Source of the DNA: Gemmatimonadaceae bacterium
GTDB taxonomy: Bacteria; Gemmatimonadota; Gemmatimonadetes; Gemmatimonadales; Gemmatimonadaceae
Direction of reading: 5' to 3'
Length of the DNA stretch: 64,000 bases
NCBI GenBank assembly: GCA_035606695.1
Contig: DATNEW010000008.1
Span: forward strand, 62,001-126,000
Part shown: piece after piece, positions 8,281 through 18,552 of the stretch
Layout of the letters: each line of letters opens with the position of its first letter
How positions within the stretch are numbered: position 1 is the first letter of the stretch
The notes under the pieces: generated by a model
What the model was told of the DNA's origin: nothing
The model's input: the letters and a program-made list of their open reading frames with translations, nothing else
Database searches by the model: none
Position numbers and translations under genes: made by a program

Positions 8281-9599
8281 GACTCGCGCGATCGATCGTG
8301 CTCACGACCGCTGCCGTGAGTATCGCCGCATGCGCCGAACGACGCGCGCGCAACACGCCGCCGGCCAGTCTGCGAGCGTTGCTCACAGTCGACACGTCGG
8401 TGTCGCCCGACGCGTGGATGCGTTCGCATCCCGCTGACTCCCTCCGTTCGGATGCACCGTCCTGGGACGTTGACGCCGAGTGCCTCGTCGCCATCGGCAA
8501 CGACACGATCGAAGGGCTCGTCGTTCGCCACGCCGCGGTTTTCGATCCGCCGATGCCGCCTCGCGACTTCACGCTCGACGCGGATACGACGCGCTTCGCC
8601 GAGCGACACTGTCGGCTGCGCGCGGTCGTCATCCGGGTCGTGGGAAGTGACTCGACCAGGTCGATCATCGCCCTCGACTCGCTGCAGCGCGTATTCGGCG
8701 CGGTGGATCCCGATTATCATGTGCTGATTGGCCGCGTCCTTCGCGTCCGGAATACCCTGCGCGTTTACGGCGCTGACGATCCCCACGGCATGATCGGCAC
8801 GGTGTTCCCGTCGGCGGACCGACCTGGCGCGCTGCTCGACTCGATGCTTCATATCGCCGGAGATGATTCGTTGCGAGAGGCGGCGGTCGTCGCCGAGCGA
8901 ATCTCGCACGACTCAGTCGTGACGGCCGACAGTGATTCCGTCGTAGTGCGCGCGATACGCATCCTGAGCACCGATACCGCGCATCGCACCGCCGAGCAGC
9001 GAGCGGCCGCGCTGCGCTCGGCGGATCTCATGATGAGTCTCGCGGCGTCGCAGTTCTTCGCGGCCCGGGACAGCGTCGGCCGCGCGCGCTCCGCCGCACG
9101 ACGCGCCACATACGAGCATTTGGGCGCCGTGTACTGGAACGACGAGCCGGACGCGATGATGGAATACTCACACAACGTTCGGCGCGCGGCGTACGCGGCG
9201 GCTCCGAGGAGTCGGGCGGGACAAAGCGCGTTGCTTGCCGCGCTGTTCGACGGAGTGACGGTCGACTCCACGGGCGACACGCGGAAGCCGCGCTTCGTCA
9301 TCGACGCCGGCGAGCGCGCGCTCGCGACGCACGCCGCCGATACGGCGATGGTGCATCTCGCGCTCGCACAGGCGTACGCCGACGTCTACGCGATCGCGCA
9401 CGGAGGCTACGGCGAGCTCGTTGATTCGACCGAGTACGCGCGTGACTATCCCGATGCGCACCAACGCGCCATCGCGCACGGCCGCGCCGCCATCGCCAGC
9501 CTCACCGATCCGGCGCGCCGCGCGCAGGCGTGGATGGTCACGTTCGACGCGATCCTCGGGCGCCGAGATCGGCTCTACTATCCGTTCATCAACGATTAG
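8277..9599 (+). CDS. Lipoprotein of unknown function, last gene of the fec-like operon
   Basis: A 440-residue protein starting at GTG 8277, overlapping the previous stop. The N-terminus ends in a lipobox (SIAAC, C19). No enzyme motif was recognised. The central part (about residues 225-440) is helical and alanine-rich and could contain tetratricopeptide-like pairs (RTAEQRAAALRSADLMMSLA, HLALAQAYADVYAIA). Position at the end of the sigma/anti-sigma/receptor operon suggests an envelope role linked to the receptor. It ends convergently with the Cdd1-like gene (four-base overlap). Confidence 0.8.
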   Translation: MRLARSIVLTTAAVSIAACAERRARNTPPASLRALLTVDTSVSPDAWMRSHPADSLRSDAPSWDVDAECLVAIGNDTIEGLVVRHAAVFDPPMPPRDFTLDADTTRFAERHCRLRAVVIRVVGSDSTRSIIALDSLQRVFGAVDPDYHVLIGRVLRVRNTLRVYGADDPHGMIGTVFPSADRPGALLDSMLHIAGDDSLREAAVVAERISHDSVVTADSDSVVVRAIRILSTDTAHRTAEQRAAALRSADLMMSLAASQFFAARDSVGRARSAARRATYEHLGAVYWNDEPDAMMEYSHNVRRAAYAAAPRSRAGQSALLAALFDGVTVDSTGDTRKPRFVIDAGERALATHAADTAMVHLALAQAYADVYAIAHGGYGELVDSTEYARDYPDAHQRAIAHGRAAIASLTDPARRAQAWMVTFDAILGRRDRLYYPFIND

Positions 9600-9898
9600 C
9601 CGCCCGCGACCGCCGCCAACGTTCGCTTCCGCTCCGCGGTGTAGTGCCACCACGCTCGCTTGGGCGAGCCTTCCATGTACCGAATCGCGGCAATGAACGT
9701 ATCGAGCACACAGGGATCGTGTCGCACGCCGGTGAGCGCGTTGAGCCGATCGTAGAGCGCGTACGCATTCGCGCCGGCGAGCGAGTGCGGATGATCGAGC
9801 CCGAGCTTCCGAAAGTCGGCCGCGATGCGCGGACCGACGTTCGGGATCTGCTCGAGATCGAAGACGTTCTCGCGCGATTTGGCGAGTCGCTTGGGCAT
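9596..9898 (-). CDS. Helix-hairpin-helix protein (Cdd1-like)
   Basis: A 100-residue protein matching the short Cdd1 helix-hairpin-helix family. The hairpin is IPNVGPRIAADFRKLGLDHP at residues 18-37, followed by ALYDRLNALTG and the conserved CVLDTFIAAIRYMEG segment. Such proteins are thought to bind DNA non-specifically, but no role is established. It lies 23 bases downstream of the VOC gene on the same strand. Confidence 0.88.
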   Translation of the reverse strand: MPKRLAKSRENVFDLEQIPNVGPRIAADFRKLGLDHPHSLAGANAYALYDRLNALTGVRHDPCVLDTFIAAIRYMEGSPKRAWWHYTAERKRTLAAVAGG

Positions 9899-9921
9899 GA
9901 GCGTGTCCTCGCGTAGAAGGG

Positions 9922-10320
9922 TCAGAATGCCGCGAAGCCGACGACGTTCCCGCCCGGCTCGCGTACATAGAACTCCGTCGATCCGTAGAAGGTCGTGTGG
10001 CGCGGTTTCACGACGGGCACGCCGGCGAGCGCGTGCTCGATCGCGTCGAGATCGTCCATGCTCGGCACGGTGATGAAGAGCGCCGTGCTGTGGCCGACCA
10101 GGTCCGCTTCCTGACTGGGGGCGTCCGCGATGACGCTCGCCTTCGTCTGATACATGATCTCGACGCCGTCCTTCTGCAGAATGCAGAAGACGAGCGTTCC
10201 GTCGTCACCCGGTACTTCGCTGGACTTCGTGAAGCCCAGCCGATCGACCCAGAACGCCGCACACGGCTCGACGTGGTCGACGATGAGAACCGGCGTGAGC
10301 GCCTTGAGTGTTGCCGCCAT
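9922..10320 (-). CDS. VOC-family (glyoxalase/bleomycin-resistance fold) protein
   Basis: A 132-residue single-domain VOC protein: MAATLKALTPVLIVDHVEPC, FWVDRLGFTKSSEVP and YVREPGGNVVGF are hallmarks of the beta-alpha-beta-beta-beta fold, which binds a metal or small ligand. Substrate unknown. I use the ATG at 10320 because GGAGG lies five bases upstream; a longer form from 10344 is possible. It is divergent from the PadR regulator, and both share a control region with two palindromes, so it may be a PadR target. Confidence 0.88.
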   Translation of the reverse strand: MAATLKALTPVLIVDHVEPCAAFWVDRLGFTKSSEVPGDDGTLVFCILQKDGVEIMYQTKASVIADAPSQEADLVGHSTALFITVPSMDDLDAIEHALAGVPVVKPRHTTFYGSTEFYVREPGGNVVGFAAF

Positions 10321-10367
10321 CGTTGCCTCCGGAATGCCCGTCATATGATCCGTCCCTCGCGGTAGCG

Positions 10368-10419
10368 ACTAGTATAATTAATACTAGTCTCGGTTGACGG
10401 CTAGTATAATTAAGACTAG
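10368..10419. promoter_or_regulatory. Two near-identical palindromes between VOC and padR genes (candidate PadR operators)
   Basis: CTAGTATAATTAATACTAG at 10369-10387 (extended by one base each side, 10368-10388) is a perfect palindrome. CTAGTATAATTAAGACTAG at 10401-10419 differs at one base. The copies are 32 bases apart, about three helical turns, so a regulator would bind both on the same face. Each contains TATAAT, so binding should block a promoter. This is the typical layout for autoregulation by a PadR dimer. Confidence 0.75.
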
Positions 10420-10430
10420 ATTGCCCGTCA

Positions 10431-10982
10431 ATGCCCCGCCCCGCTGGTGTCACCCTCGCCGATCTCGTCGTCCTCTCCATGCTCGCCGAACGGCCGATGC
10501 ACGGCTACGAGCTGTGGGCCGAGTTGGAGCGGCGGCAAGTGGAGAAGTGGGCGAGTATCACGAAAGCGCAAGTCTACTATTCGTTACGCAAGCTGGATGC
10601 GGCAGGCCATATCCAGGCGATCGAGAACGACGAATCACTCGGTCCCGAGCGCCGCGTCTACAAGCCGGGCGACGACGGACGGCGTTTGCTCGCGAGCTCG
10701 CTGGCTCACGCACGCTGGGCGACAGAGCGTCCCCCCGACCCGTTCCTCACATGGATGGTGTTGTCATGGCAGGCGCGCCCGCGTGATTTCCAGGCTCAGA
10801 TCGCGCGCCGCCGAAAGTTCATCGAGCGGCAGATCGAGGAAGACACGGCGGCGCTCGACGCCGTGATCGAGGAGACGTCGCCGACCTCGGACGCGGCGAT
10901 GGTGGTACGGCTCTCGATCAGGCAGTTCGTCACGGAGCTGGAGTGGCTCGCGGAGGTCGAGGCGCGCCAGCGACCCGGATAG
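10431..10982 (+). CDS. PadR-family transcriptional regulator
   Basis: A 183-residue regulator. The winged-helix domain spans about residues 8-85 (LADLVVLSMLAERPMHGYEL, KAQVYYSLRKLDAAGHI, ERRVYKPGDDGRRLLA), with the PadR-typical HGYEL and YxxLRKL motifs. The C-terminal helices (about 110-180) match the longer PadR class with a dimerisation arm. It probably represses itself and the divergent VOC gene through the palindromes at 10368-10419. No good ribosome-binding site precedes the ATG at 10431. Confidence 0.92.
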   Translation: MPRPAGVTLADLVVLSMLAERPMHGYELWAELERRQVEKWASITKAQVYYSLRKLDAAGHIQAIENDESLGPERRVYKPGDDGRRLLASSLAHARWATERPPDPFLTWMVLSWQARPRDFQAQIARRRKFIERQIEEDTAALDAVIEETSPTSDAAMVVRLSIRQFVTELEWLAEVEARQRPG

Positions 10983-11010
10983 CTCGAGCTGTTAGAGAAG
11001 GAGCGTACCC

Positions 11011-11028
11011 GGGGACGAAGGTGTCCCC
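11011..11028. terminator. Short hairpin between convergent padR and hemC
   Basis: GGGGAC (11011-11016) and GTCCCC (11023-11028) form a six-base-pair stem with a six-base loop where the two convergent genes meet, touching the hemC stop. There is no T run, so it is a weak terminator candidate at best. A similar GTCCC/GGGAC pair lies after the cNMP-binding gene at 24248-24261. Confidence 0.4.
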
Positions 11029-11978
11029 TACTCCGGCTGCGGAGACGGCAAATGCTCCGCGCGCCGAAGCGATTCCAGAATATCAGACGCCCCTCGGTGC
11101 CGAAGCTCGTTCGCCAAGCGGACGCCGCTCAACTCCGGCTGCGACTCATCGAGCGGGATCGATCCGCGCAACACCCGCGTTCCCTTCACATCGGCGATGA
11201 ATCCATGGAGCTCCGTCCGCTCGTCGTCTCGCACGACGAGCGCCCCGATCGGCACCTGGCATCCGCCCTCGAGCGCGCCCAGGAACGCCCGCTCCGCGCG
11301 CGTATCCGCCATCGTCGGCTCATCCGCGAGCGGCGCGAGGACCTTTCGAGAATCCTCATCGTCGGTGCGAATCTGAACGGCGATCGCACCTTGCCCCGCC
11401 GCCGGTAGCCAGGCAGGAGCATCGAGGTACGCGGTGATACGCTGCGAGACGCCGAGCCGATGCAACCCCGCCGCCGCGAGAATCGCGGCGTGCACATGGC
11501 CCTCGTCCACCTTCTTCACGCGCGTCGGCACGTTGCCACGTAAATCGACGACCTCGAGATCGGGCCGTACGGCGTGCAGCTGCGCGCGGCGCCTCAAGCT
11601 CGATGTCCCGACCCGGCTTCCCGGCGCCAGCTCATCCAGCGAGCTCGCGCCCGTGATGCTGTTCGCAATGAGCACGTCGCGCGGATCTTCGCGCGGCAAG
11701 AGCGCCACGATCTCCAGTCCGTGCGGCATCTCCGTCGGCAGGTCCTTTAGAGAATGCACACAGCATTGCACCTTGCCGTTCGCGAGATCCGCCTCGAGCT
11801 CCTTCGTGAACAATCCCTTCGCGCCGATCGCGCTCAGGGGCTCGTCGAGTCGCTTGTCGCCCACGGTCTTGTACGTCTTGAGCTCGGCCTCGATACCCGC
11901 CAGCGCCAGCGCGTGCTGCACCATCCGCGCCTGGCGCAGCGCCAGCTCGGATGCCCGCGTGGCGATGAGAAACGTCAC
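11028..11978 (-). CDS. hemC: Hydroxymethylbilane synthase (porphobilinogen deaminase)
   Basis: A 316-residue enzyme that polymerises four porphobilinogen units into hydroxymethylbilane. The cofactor-attachment cysteine is C240 in LEGGCQVPIGA. Other family blocks are IATRASELALRQA, FTKELEADLANGKVQCCVHSLKDLP, GTSSLRRRAQL and LPAAGQGAIAVQ. Its start overlaps the cobA/hemD stop as ATGA, so it is the last gene of the ccmABCD-cobA/hemD-hemC operon. Product feeds directly into the upstream HemD domain. Confidence 0.97.
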   Translation of the reverse strand: MTFLIATRASELALRQARMVQHALALAGIEAELKTYKTVGDKRLDEPLSAIGAKGLFTKELEADLANGKVQCCVHSLKDLPTEMPHGLEIVALLPREDPRDVLIANSITGASSLDELAPGSRVGTSSLRRRAQLHAVRPDLEVVDLRGNVPTRVKKVDEGHVHAAILAAAGLHRLGVSQRITAYLDAPAWLPAAGQGAIAVQIRTDDEDSRKVLAPLADEPTMADTRAERAFLGALEGGCQVPIGALVVRDDERTELHGFIADVKGTRVLRGSIPLDESQPELSGVRLANELRHRGASDILESLRRAEHLPSPQPE

Positions 11979-13510
11979 GCCGGCACCGCCGCATAGTGCC
12001 GCTCGATCGCATCCACGAGCCCGGCGATCGTCGACTGGTCCGCCTCGACGATCACGTCGATGCCGGCGTTGCGCGCGGCGGCCGTCGTGATCGGTCCGAT
12101 CGACGCCGCCGGCGCCCGGCGCGCGATTGCTTCACCGGCCGCCGCGACGAACGCATTCACCGACGACGCCGAGGTGAACGTGATGAGATCGACGGCGCTC
12201 GATTCCAGCTCGTCGCGCAGCGCCGCGGCGCCCTCTTCATCAATCGTCGAACGATAGGTCTCGACGCGTTCGACTATACCGCCAAGTTCGGTCAAGCCAT
12301 CCTCGAGCGTCTCGCGCGCACCTTGCGCCGCGGCATACAGCACGCGAACGCCGCGCACGTCGCGCCGATCGCGCAGGGCATCGAGCAGCGCCTCCGCGAC
12401 AAAGCGATCGGGTGCGACGTCCACCGCGAGTCCGCGCGCCAGCAGCGCGTCTGCCGTCGCCGGCCCAACGGCGGCGATCTTCATGCCGGCGAACGCACGC
12501 GCGTCGCGGCCCGTATCACGCAGCGCGTCCCAGAAAATCTTCACCGCATTCTGGCTCGTGAAGATCGCCCAGCCGAATTCACTCATGCGCGCGAGCGCGC
12601 CGCGCAATGGCGCATCGTCGAGCGGCTCGATGCGCGTCGCGGGCATTTCGAGCACGTCCGCGCCGCGCGCGATCAACGCACCCGTCAGCGAACCCGCCTG
12701 CGACCGCGCGCGCGTCACCACGATGCGTTTTCCGAACAGCGGCCGGCGATCGAACCACGCGATCTCTTCGCGCAGCGCGGCCACGGGCCCGATCACCGTG
12801 ATGACGGGCGCCGTGAGCTCGTGCCGCGTGATCTCGTCCGCGAGCGTGGCGAGCGTCGCATCGACGGTGCGCTGCTTGGGATACGTGCCCCACTGAATCG
12901 CCGCCGCGGGCGTGTCCGCCGACAGGCCGCCCTCGATCAGCGCCTGCACGATGTTCGGCAGCGTCTTCACCGCCATGTACAGCACGATGGTACCACCGGC
13001 CTTCGCGAGCGCGGACCACGACACCGCCGCGGCGCTGTCCTTGAGAGGATCCTCATGGCCGGTCGCGAACGTGACCGTCGTCGACAGGCCGCGATGCGTC
13101 ACCGGAATACCGGCATACGCGGGCGCGGCGATTCCCGCCGTCACGCCGGGAACGAGCTCGAATGGAATGCCTTCGGCCGCGAGCGCTTGCGCTTCTTCGC
13201 TGCCGCGTCCGAACACCAGCGGGTCGCCGCCCTTGAGGCGCACGACTCGCTTGCCGTCGCGTCCGAGCTGCACGAGCAGGGCGTTGATCTCGTCCTGCCG
13301 CGCGGAATCAGACGCGCCGCCGCGCTTGCCGACGTCGTACAACTCGAGCGGCGTCTCGCGCTCCTGCACCTGCGCGAGGCCGATCAATGCCGGATTTGCC
13401 AACGCGTCGTAGACGATCGCGTCGCAGCTGATGAGCAACTCGCCGCCGCGCAGTGTCAGCAATCCGGGATCGCCCGGACCGGCGCCGACGAGATACACGA
13501 TGCCGGTCAT
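11975..13510 (-). CDS. Fused uroporphyrinogen-III C-methyltransferase / uroporphyrinogen-III synthase
   Basis: A 511-residue bifunctional protein. Residues about 1-245 are a CobA/SUMT methyltransferase (VYLVGAGPGDPGLLTLRG, VVRLKGGDPLVFGRGSEE, GVTAGIAAPAYAGIPVTHRG), which makes precorrin-2 for sirohaem or cobalamin. Residues about 255-511 are a HemD uroporphyrinogen-III synthase (RIVVTRARSQAGSLTGALIA). The fusion, known in several phyla, places the branch-point enzymes together. I start at the ATG at 13510, which overlaps the ccmD stop; a 19-residue extension from 13567 would run into ccmD. Confidence 0.95.
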   Translation of the reverse strand: MTGIVYLVGAGPGDPGLLTLRGGELLISCDAIVYDALANPALIGLAQVQERETPLELYDVGKRGGASDSARQDEINALLVQLGRDGKRVVRLKGGDPLVFGRGSEEAQALAAEGIPFELVPGVTAGIAAPAYAGIPVTHRGLSTTVTFATGHEDPLKDSAAAVSWSALAKAGGTIVLYMAVKTLPNIVQALIEGGLSADTPAAAIQWGTYPKQRTVDATLATLADEITRHELTAPVITVIGPVAALREEIAWFDRRPLFGKRIVVTRARSQAGSLTGALIARGADVLEMPATRIEPLDDAPLRGALARMSEFGWAIFTSQNAVKIFWDALRDTGRDARAFAGMKIAAVGPATADALLARGLAVDVAPDRFVAEALLDALRDRRDVRGVRVLYAAAQGARETLEDGLTELGGIVERVETYRSTIDEEGAAALRDELESSAVDLITFTSASSVNAFVAAAGEAIARRAPAASIGPITTAAARNAGIDVIVEADQSTIAGLVDAIERHYAAVPA

Positions 13511-13641
13511 TCCGAGCCCGAACGGAAGGCGCGCGCAGAACGACGAAGCCGCCTGGCACGCACCCACAAGCTGAACGCGTAGCCGCCGTACAGCACGGCG
13601 ATCACGGTGTACGCGATGTGATACGGAGTCGAGGTATCCAT
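13507..13641 (-). CDS. ccmD: CcmD-like small membrane protein
   Basis: A 44-residue protein with one membrane helix (YHIAYTVIAVLYGGYAFSLW) followed by an arginine-rich tail (RARRLRRSARAFR), the size and topology of CcmD, which helps release haem-loaded CcmE from CcmABC. It overlaps both the ccmC stop and the cobA/hemD start by ATGA junctions, which strongly supports its reality despite its size. The N-terminal aromatic and Tyr pattern fits CcmD. Confidence 0.85.
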   Translation of the reverse strand: MDTSTPYHIAYTVIAVLYGGYAFSLWVRARRLRRSARAFRSGSE

Positions 13642-14339
13642 CACGCGCCTCCGGTGAGCTCGAGTCTCGCCGCGTCGCGCACGATGCCGAACCGATAGCG
13701 CGCGCCGATCAGGACCACACAGAGGAACGCCATCGACGCCATGCTGAACAACAACGTCACGAGCATCTCGTGCGGCAACGACGGCGCGCTTGGCTTGAGC
13801 ACGATCGGCATGGGGTGCAGCGTGCGGAACATGTAGACGCTGAGATGGATGAATGGAATCAGAATCGCCGCCAGCACGGCGAGCACCGCGGAGTAGCGGG
13901 CGCGCATGGCGTCCTCTTCGATCGCGCCGCGCATCACGAGATAGGCCGCGACGAGAAACCACAGAAAGAGCGTCAGCGTCAACCGGGCGTCCCACGTCCA
14001 CCACGTCCCCCAGATCCACCGTCCCCACAGCGGTCCGGTGATCAGCACGCCCGATAGAAATACCAAGCCAACTTCCGCGGACGCCTCGGCGAGACGATCG
14101 GCCCGCTCCTCGTGCAGCCAGAGGTACACGATCGACATCAGCGCCGTGATGCTCACCGCGAGATACGCGCTGATCGCCGACGGCACGTGGATGTAATAGA
14201 TCTTCTGCGCCAATCCCTGCGTCGCTTCCGCGGGCGTGAAGAAGATGGCGCGAATGTAGACGCCGATCATGAGAATCGCCGCGACCGCGAACCACGGTCC
14301 CAAGATCGGACGCCGTTCTGGAACTTGAATGGAGCTCAT
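13641..14339 (-). CDS. ccmC: Haem exporter/handling protein CcmC
   Basis: A 232-residue inner-membrane protein with about six helices. It contains the tryptophan-rich WWD motif (WGTWWTWDARLT) that presents haem to CcmE, flanked by the conserved histidines of HVPSA and HLSVYMFRTLHP. It works with CcmA and CcmB in system-I cytochrome c maturation. The ATG at 14339 overlaps the ccmB stop. No ccmE, ccmF or ccmH is present within this window. Confidence 0.95.
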   Translation of the reverse strand: MSSIQVPERRPILGPWFAVAAILMIGVYIRAIFFTPAEATQGLAQKIYYIHVPSAISAYLAVSITALMSIVYLWLHEERADRLAEASAEVGLVFLSGVLITGPLWGRWIWGTWWTWDARLTLTLFLWFLVAAYLVMRGAIEEDAMRARYSAVLAVLAAILIPFIHLSVYMFRTLHPMPIVLKPSAPSLPHEMLVTLLFSMASMAFLCVVLIGARYRFGIVRDAARLELTGGA

Positions 14340-15025
14340 TCTTCGAGCGTGAAGGGAAACGCCAACGTGCAGGCGACGAGGAACACGATGTCGAACGCGA
14401 CCAGGATCTTCAACCACGGCCACGCTTCGGCGAGCGGCCGGCCGGCAAGGACCCGCGCCGTCGCCTGCGCCGCCGACATCACAATTGGAACAAAAAACGG
14501 CAGGCTGAGCATCGGCAACAACAGCTCGGCGAGCCGTGTGTTGACCGCCATCGCGGCGAAGAGGGTCCCGACGGCGACCAGCCCCACGATCGCCAGGACG
14601 GCGATCGCGGCGACGACGAGCAGCGGTTTTCCGAACGGCAGATTGTAGAACAGCGCGAGCGCCGGGATCGTGATGCACTGCACCGCGCCGACGAACAGCA
14701 GATTCCCGATCGCCTTGCCAAGGTACACCGCTTCGCGGCTGACCGGAGAAACCAGCAATCCGTCGATCGCGCGATCCGTTTCCTCGACGCTGAACGAGCG
14801 CTGAAGACCGAGCAGCCCCGAGAAGGTGAGAATCACCCACAACACACCGGGCGCGAGATCGAGCGACGACACGACGGTCGAATCCCACGCGAAGAAAAAG
14901 ATCGTGAGCCCGAGCACCGCGAACACGACCGCGGAGAAGAACGCCGTGCGCGTGCGAAACTCGATCGAGAGATCCTTGCGCGCGATCAACCACGCGGCGG
15001 CGAGCGTGCCCGGAGCAGCGGTCAC
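14336..15025 (-). CDS. ccmB: Haem exporter membrane subunit CcmB
   Basis: A 229-residue integral membrane protein with six predicted helices, partner of the CcmA ATPase. The N-terminal block (WLIARKDLSIEFRTRTAFFS) and the FSVEETDRAIDGLLVSPVSR loop are typical of CcmB. GTG start at 15025 overlaps the ccmA stop as GTGA. It lies between ccmA and ccmC in the canonical order. Confidence 0.95.
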   Translation of the reverse strand: MTAAPGTLAAAWLIARKDLSIEFRTRTAFFSAVVFAVLGLTIFFFAWDSTVVSSLDLAPGVLWVILTFSGLLGLQRSFSVEETDRAIDGLLVSPVSREAVYLGKAIGNLLFVGAVQCITIPALALFYNLPFGKPLLVVAAIAVLAIVGLVAVGTLFAAMAVNTRLAELLLPMLSLPFFVPIVMSAAQATARVLAGRPLAEAWPWLKILVAFDIVFLVACTLAFPFTLEE

Positions 15026-15771
15026 GTCAACACGTCCACCGCGGACCGCGCTCCCGCGCCGCCAAGCACGAGCGCGCGATATTCGTTGAAGTAGCGGCGC
15101 GCGTCGATCTGCGATGCGTCGTCGACGCGAACGATGCGGCCGTCGAGCATCACCGCGGCGTGCGAGGCAACGGCCAATCCTTCGTCGACGTTATGCGTGA
15201 CGAGGAGCAGCGCCGCCCCCGACGCGCGCAGCACATGGAGCATGTCGGTGAGCGCCGCGCCACCCGCCGCATCGAGGCCGGTGTACGGTTCATCGAGCAA
15301 CACGACGGACGGTTCGTGCACGATCGCCCGCGCGATCGAGACGCGCTGCTGCAGGCCTCGGCTCAATGCACGCACCGGCGCGTCGGCACGATCGGCGATG
15401 CGCATGCGCTCCAGGGCGCGCAGCGCGGCGTCCATTGGCTTTGGCACACCGTACAGCTTCGCGGCGAACGCCACGTTCTCCCGTGCGGTGAGTGCGCGGT
15501 AGAGCATGCTCTGATGCGAGATCAGGCCGATCATCGCGCGCGCCGGCGCGTTGTCGCGCAACGCCTGCCCGCTCACGAGCACCGTTCCCGCGTTCGGCTT
15601 GAGCAACCCGGCGATTACACGCAGCAGCGTCGTTTTTCCCGCACCGTTCGGCCCGAACAGCGCGAGACATTCACCGGAGATGAGGGAAAGGTCCACGCCG
15701 TTGACGGCGCGGCGGCGGCCGAAGGTCCGGACGACGCCGGACAGCTCGACCGCCACGGGGGAATCGGGCAT
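15022..15771 (-). CDS. ccmA: Cytochrome c maturation ABC transporter ATP-binding protein CcmA
   Basis: A 249-residue ABC ATPase. Walker A is GPNGAGKTTLL, the signature is LSRGLQQR, and Walker B is SVVLLDEPYTGLD, followed by the H-loop LLVTHNVDEG. Immediate linkage to ccmB and ccmC identifies it as CcmA, which powers release of haem-CcmE. First gene of the operon; a small palindrome lies just upstream at 15781-15800. Confidence 0.94.
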   Translation of the reverse strand: MPDSPVAVELSGVVRTFGRRRAVNGVDLSLISGECLALFGPNGAGKTTLLRVIAGLLKPNAGTVLVSGQALRDNAPARAMIGLISHQSMLYRALTARENVAFAAKLYGVPKPMDAALRALERMRIADRADAPVRALSRGLQQRVSIARAIVHEPSVVLLDEPYTGLDAAGGAALTDMLHVLRASGAALLLVTHNVDEGLAVASHAAVMLDGRIVRVDDASQIDARRYFNEYRALVLGGAGARSAVDVLT

Positions 15772-15780
15772 GCCACAAGA

Positions 15781-15800
15781 TAAGCGATTACAAACGCTTA
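15781..15800. promoter_or_regulatory. Palindrome upstream of ccmA
   Basis: TAAGCG (15781-15786) and CGCTTA (15795-15800) form an inverted repeat with an eight-base spacer, ten bases upstream of the ccmA start. It is the only symmetric element in the short space before the ccm/haem operon and could be an operator or part of the promoter. No recognised regulator consensus was matched. Confidence 0.35.
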
Positions 15801-15822
15801 CACCGCGACCTCATAGAACAGC

Positions 15823-16266
15823 TTAGAACAGCGGCGACCGCGTATCCGGCAGCGCCTCGATGCAGACGGCAACGTGTTTCAGGTCGCCGTCGAAGACCGG
15901 CACGATGATGCGAAGGTCTGGCAGCGCGGCCGGCAGCGCGGGGACGTGGTGAATCATCGCCGGTGTGATCGGAATCAGACCTTCCGGCACGTCGCCGACG
16001 TCGTCGAGAAGACTCGCGGCGACGCGGTCGTATCGCTCGACGCCGTCGAGCTCCGTGTCCAGCGCCCAGAGATAGAACAGGCGATCCGGCTGCCCGGCGG
16101 CGCGATAGCGGATGGGCGCACCGGAGCTATCTCCGCGGGCGTGCAATCCGCGAATGTGCTCTGGAGCGTCGAATCGATTGCCGCCGAACGCATACGAGTT
16201 GGGCTCGAGCTGCACCGTGGTGCACGCTGCGGCGAGCGACAGCAGGACGACGATGAGGATGTTCAC
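15823..16266 (-). CDS. Small lipoprotein of unknown function
   Basis: A 147-residue protein beginning at GTG 16266 with a compact signal ending in the lipobox LAAAC (C15). The mature part has no recognised motif (SYAFGGNRFDAPEHIRGLHA, PDLRIIVPVFDGDLKH). An open frame continues upstream to 16986 but would run antisense to acetyl-CoA synthetase, so the lipoprotein start is preferred. It is 51 bases upstream of ccmA on the same strand. Confidence 0.65.
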   Translation of the reverse strand: MNILIVVLLSLAAACTTVQLEPNSYAFGGNRFDAPEHIRGLHARGDSSGAPIRYRAAGQPDRLFYLWALDTELDGVERYDRVAASLLDDVGDVPEGLIPITPAMIHHVPALPAALPDLRIIVPVFDGDLKHVAVCIEALPDTRSPLF

Positions 16267-16482
16267 GGGCGTTCTCCGGGTTGAGAGCTGGCGGCGGCGA
16301 CGGAGTGCCCGAAAACGAAACAGAGCGGAATCCCGGGCACGTGTGCGGCCAGGGAACCGCTCTTTCAGCGTCCAGAACGCACCTTCGAGTGAAGGCCCCT
16401 GTCCCGGAATCGCGGTCGGATGAATTGTGAATGAACGATTGCGCCGCCAAGCTGAAGAGTCAACGAGCTCGGCGTAAGAGAA

Positions 16483-16511
16483 TTGTTCGAGCGGGCAGCG
16501 CCCCGTATTAT
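16483..16511 (+). promoter_or_regulatory. Sigma-70-type promoter of acetyl-CoA synthetase gene
   Basis: TTGTTC (16483-16488) and TATTAT (16506-16511) are separated by exactly 17 bases. The -10 box ends only seven bases before the acs ATG at 16519, so transcription should begin at or next to the start codon, predicting a leaderless message. No ribosome-binding site precedes the ATG, which agrees with this. Confidence 0.6.
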
Positions 16512-16518
16512 CACCATT

Positions 16519-18474
<1,956 letters not shown>

Positions 18475-18476
18475 GC

Positions 18477-18504
18477 GCTGGGCATTGAGTGTTGGGCGTT
18501 GGGT
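18477..18504. repeat. Degenerate tandem heptamers after acs
   Basis: GCTGGGC, ATTGAGT, GTTGGGC and GTTGGGT follow each other directly after the acs stop. They resemble the heptamer array at 1531-1558 and the GGGCG octamer arrays elsewhere, but are more decayed. Confidence 0.55.
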
Positions 18505-18552
18505 GGTACGAGTCGTGCCCCGTAGGCGAGTGTCTCTCAACCGTGATGCCCC

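Noticed and set aside
10394-10399. TTGACG as -35 box of padR
   Set aside because: It is five bases from the TATAAT at 10405, far too close for a sigma-70 promoter.
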